A stretch of DNA of 64,000 nucleotides from Mycobacteroides immunogenum (GTDB taxonomy: Bacteria; Actinomycetota; Actinomycetes; Mycobacteriales; Mycobacteriaceae), in the NCBI RefSeq assembly GCF_001605725.1, contig NZ_CP011530.1:1674001-1738000 (forward strand). Direction: 5' to 3'. Positions 62,402-64,000 of this stretch are shown in pieces. How positions within the stretch are numbered: the stretch's first letter is position 1; every line of letters begins with the position of its first letter. Under the pieces are notes generated by a model. The model saw nothing but the letters and a program-made list of their open reading frames with translations, was not told the DNA's origin and searched no databases. A program made the position numbers and the translations under genes.

Positions 62402-62544
62402 ATGCGTGCGAGGTTGTCCCGTACGCGCTGATGAATGTACAGCGCCGGGGCGGATCAAATCCAATTCATACCGTTGCATGTTGAGGCCGTAGGATCACCA
62501 GGTCTTGCACGGAGTCTTGGACGAAGTGATGGACGCAGGTCCAA

Positions 62545-62618
62545 CGGGGTGTAGCGCAGCTTGGTAGCGCATCCGCTTTGGGAGCGGAGGGTCGCAGGTT
62601 CAAATCCTGTCACCCCGA
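62545..62618 (+). tRNA. tRNA-Pro (TGG)
   Basis: 74-base cloverleaf: acceptor CGGGGTG/CACCCCG, D arm GCGCAGCTTGGTAGCGC, anticodon loop TTTGGGA (TGG) and T arm GCAGGTTCAAATCCTGT. CCA is not encoded. A small hairpin follows before tig. Confidence 0.94.
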
Positions 62619-62640
62619 CAGCACGACAGCACGAAGAACT

Positions 62641-62659
62641 GCAGGTCAGGACGACCTGC
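62641..62659 (+). terminator. Hairpin between tRNA-Pro and tig
   Basis: GCAGGTC-AGGAC-GACCTGC is a perfect 7-bp stem with a 5-base loop, 22 bases after tRNA-Pro and just before the tig ribosome site. It may end or process the tRNA transcript, or lie in the tig leader. Confidence 0.45.
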
Positions 62660-62684
62660 CGCGAACTATGAAGGAGCACTGCAC

Positions 62685-64000
62685 GTGAAGAGCACCGTCG
62701 AAAAGCTGAGCCCGACCCGGGTTCGCATCAACGTCGAGGTTCCCTTCGCAGAGCTCGAACCAGATTTCTCCAAGGCCTACAAGGAGCTGGCCCAGCAGGT
62801 TCGTCTGCCCGGTTTCCGTCCCGGTAAGGCCCCCGCGAAGCTGCTCGAGGCCCGCGTCGGCCGCGCCGCGGTACTGGAGCAGGTCGTCAACTCGGCCCTG
62901 CCAGCTCGCTACAGCGAGGCCGTCACCGCCTCCGACGTCAAGCCCCTTGGCCAGCCGGAGATCGAGGTCACCAAGATCGAGGACGGCCAGGAGCTGACCT
63001 TCACCGCCGAGGTGGATGTGCGTCCCGAGATCGAGCTGCCCGACCTGAGCACCGTGGCCGTGACCGTCGAGCCCGTCACCGTCGAGGACTCCGAGGTCGA
63101 GGCCGAGCTGGACGCGCTGCGCGCCCGGTTCGGAACCCTCAAGGGCGTCGAGCGCGCCGCCGAGAACGGCGACTTCGTCTCGATCGACCTGTCGGCCACC
63201 GTGGACGGCAAGGAGGTCGAGGAAGCCGCGACCACCGGGCTGTCTCACGAGATCGGCTCCGGACAGCTGATCGACGGTCTGGATGAGGCCATCATCGGCC
63301 TGAAGGCCGGCGAGGAGAAGGTGTTCACCACCAAGCTGGCCGCCGGTGAGTTCGCCGGGCAGGACGCCGAGGTCACCGTCAAGGTCGGCTCCATCAAGGA
63401 GCGCGAGCTTCCCGCCGCTGACGACGACTTCGCCCAGCTGGCAAGCGAATTCGACACCATCGGCGAGCTCAAGGAGAGCCTCACCGAGCAGGTGAAGGGC
63501 CGCAAGCGCATCGCGCAGGCCGACGAGATCCGCGACGAGACCATCACCGCGCTGCTCGACAAGATCGAGATCCCCGTGCCGGAGAAGATCCTCGAGGAGC
63601 AGATCGGCAACAGCCTGCACGAGGCCGTTCATGGTCTGGACCACAACGAGGAGCGCCTCAACGAGCTGCTCGAAGAGCAGGGCACCTCGCGCGAGGAGTT
63701 CGACAAGGACATGCGCGAGTCTGCGACCAAGTCCATCAAGACCGAGCTGCTGCTCGACGTGATCGCCGACAAGTTCGACATCAACGTCGACCAGCAGGAC
63801 CTCACCGAGCGTCTGGTCCTCATGTCGCGCCAGTACGGCATCGAGCCGCAGCAGCTGATCCAGTACCTGACCCAGCAGCAGCAGCTGCCCGGCCTGTACG
63901 TCGACGTGCGCCGCGGTAAGGCCATCGCCGAGGTCATCCGCCAGGCCAAGGTGACCGACTCCACCGGCGCGAACGTGGACGTCGACGCCGTGCTGGGGCC
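62685..64000 (+). CDS. tig: Trigger factor, 3' end cut by window
   Basis: Ribosome-associated chaperone and prolyl isomerase. AAGGAG at 62670-62675 precedes the GTG at 62685. The N-terminal ribosome-binding domain has the signature region [18 protein letters not shown], the FKBP-type PPIase domain is [20 protein letters not shown] to [15 protein letters not shown], and the C-terminal helical chaperone arms follow ([20 protein letters not shown]). The open frame continues through the last base, so the end is missing; about 439 residues are visible of a usual 460-480. The long open frame on the other strand is a codon-bias shadow. Confidence 0.96.
   Translation, partial: MKSTVEKLSPTRVRINVEVPFAELEPDFSKAYKELAQQVRLPGFRPGKAPAKLLEARVGRAAVLEQVVNSALPARYSEAVTASDVKPLGQPEIEVTKIEDGQELTFTAEVDVRPEIELPDLSTVAVTVEPVTVEDSEVEAELDALRARFGTLKGVERAAENGDFVSIDLSATVDGKEVEEAATTGLSHEIGSGQLIDGLDEAIIGLKAGEEKVFTTKLAAGEFAGQDAEVTVKVGSIKERELPAADDDFAQLASEFDTIGELKESLTEQVKGRKRIAQADEIRDETITALLDKIEIPVPEKILEEQIGNSLHEAVHGLDHNEERLNELLEEQGTSREEFDKDMRESATKSIKTELLLDVIADKFDINVDQQDLTERLVLMSRQYGIEPQQLIQYLTQQQQLPGLYVDVRRGKAIAEVIRQAKVTDSTGANVDVDAVLG

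Noticed and set aside
62646..63644. 332-codon open frame opposite tig, rich in Leu, Asp and Gly
   Set aside because: It lies fully antisense to trigger factor, which has a clear ribosome site and family domains. High GC keeps the opposite frame open.
1..64000. CRISPR array, intact prophage or insertion sequence
   Set aside because: No spaced short repeats, no phage structural genes and no transposase were seen. The only mobile traces are the tRNA-Arg element, the phage-like small gene and the palindrome-flanked DUF559 relic.

Overview
The window is a piece of a mycobacterial chromosome, most likely the Mycobacteroides abscessus/chelonae group. Supporting this are high GC, many GTG starts, MspA-type porins, a mycolate reductase homologue, mycothiol-linked and F420-linked enzymes, DUF732 secreted proteins and leaderless promoters. 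Several blocks follow the gene order I recall from M. tuberculosis: Rv2509-Rv2508c-Rv2507 (9.5-12.5 kb), and Rv2478c-Rv2474c, Rv2471-Rv2464c and tig (40.5-64 kb). These equivalences come from memory, not from a search.

Layout. 0-9.4 kb is accessory and looks less GC-rich: an AbrB-type permease cut by the window edge, a 1.2 kb gene-poor stretch with two diverged direct repeats, two tiny exported proteins, a DUF1275 membrane protein, a phage-like DNA-binding protein, a run of two MspA-like porins plus a proline-rich exported protein, and a sensor kinase with no response regulator beside it. 9.5-16 kb holds cmrA, a UMF1-type MFS transporter, an MmpS-like membrane protein, dctA, a KimA-like permease and a DUF732 protein. 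16.3-22.7 kb is a sulfur cluster: cysD-cysNC with a Stf0 sulfotransferase, then a sulfatase and an AAA ATPase. 22.7-28.9 kb carries exported proteins, tex, a carotenoid-type membrane enzyme divergent from a TetR regulator, and small secreted proteins. 29-32.6 kb is an oxidoreductase group (SDR, AKR, LLM) around an XRE/MmyB regulator.

33.65-36.67 kb is the most interesting part. It is a small decayed integrative element in a tRNA-Arg(TCT) gene, bounded by 135-bp direct repeats with one mismatch. Its only full-length gene encodes a 709-residue unnamed protein with a PD-(D/E)xK nuclease-like core, and next to the right repeat lies the C-terminal tail of a tyrosine integrase. The tail reads in frame into a duplicate of the 3' end of the host acetyltransferase gene pat. 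I read this as a stripped element carrying a single-gene candidate defence nuclease.

36.8-64 kb is mainly core genome: CopD-CtaG fusion, allophanate hydrolase, ssbB, ettA, NAD-glutamate dehydrogenase, thioesterase, aglA, glbO, HNH protein, pepN, a mycothiol nitroreductase homologue with a SigH-like promoter, HtpX-like protease, rpiB, nei2, a TetR regulator, tRNA-Gly, tRNA-Pro and the start of tig. It is broken by a pirin/methyltransferase insertion (48.8-50.3 kb) and by a broken DUF559 endonuclease gene set between two related palindromes (54.2-55.1 kb).
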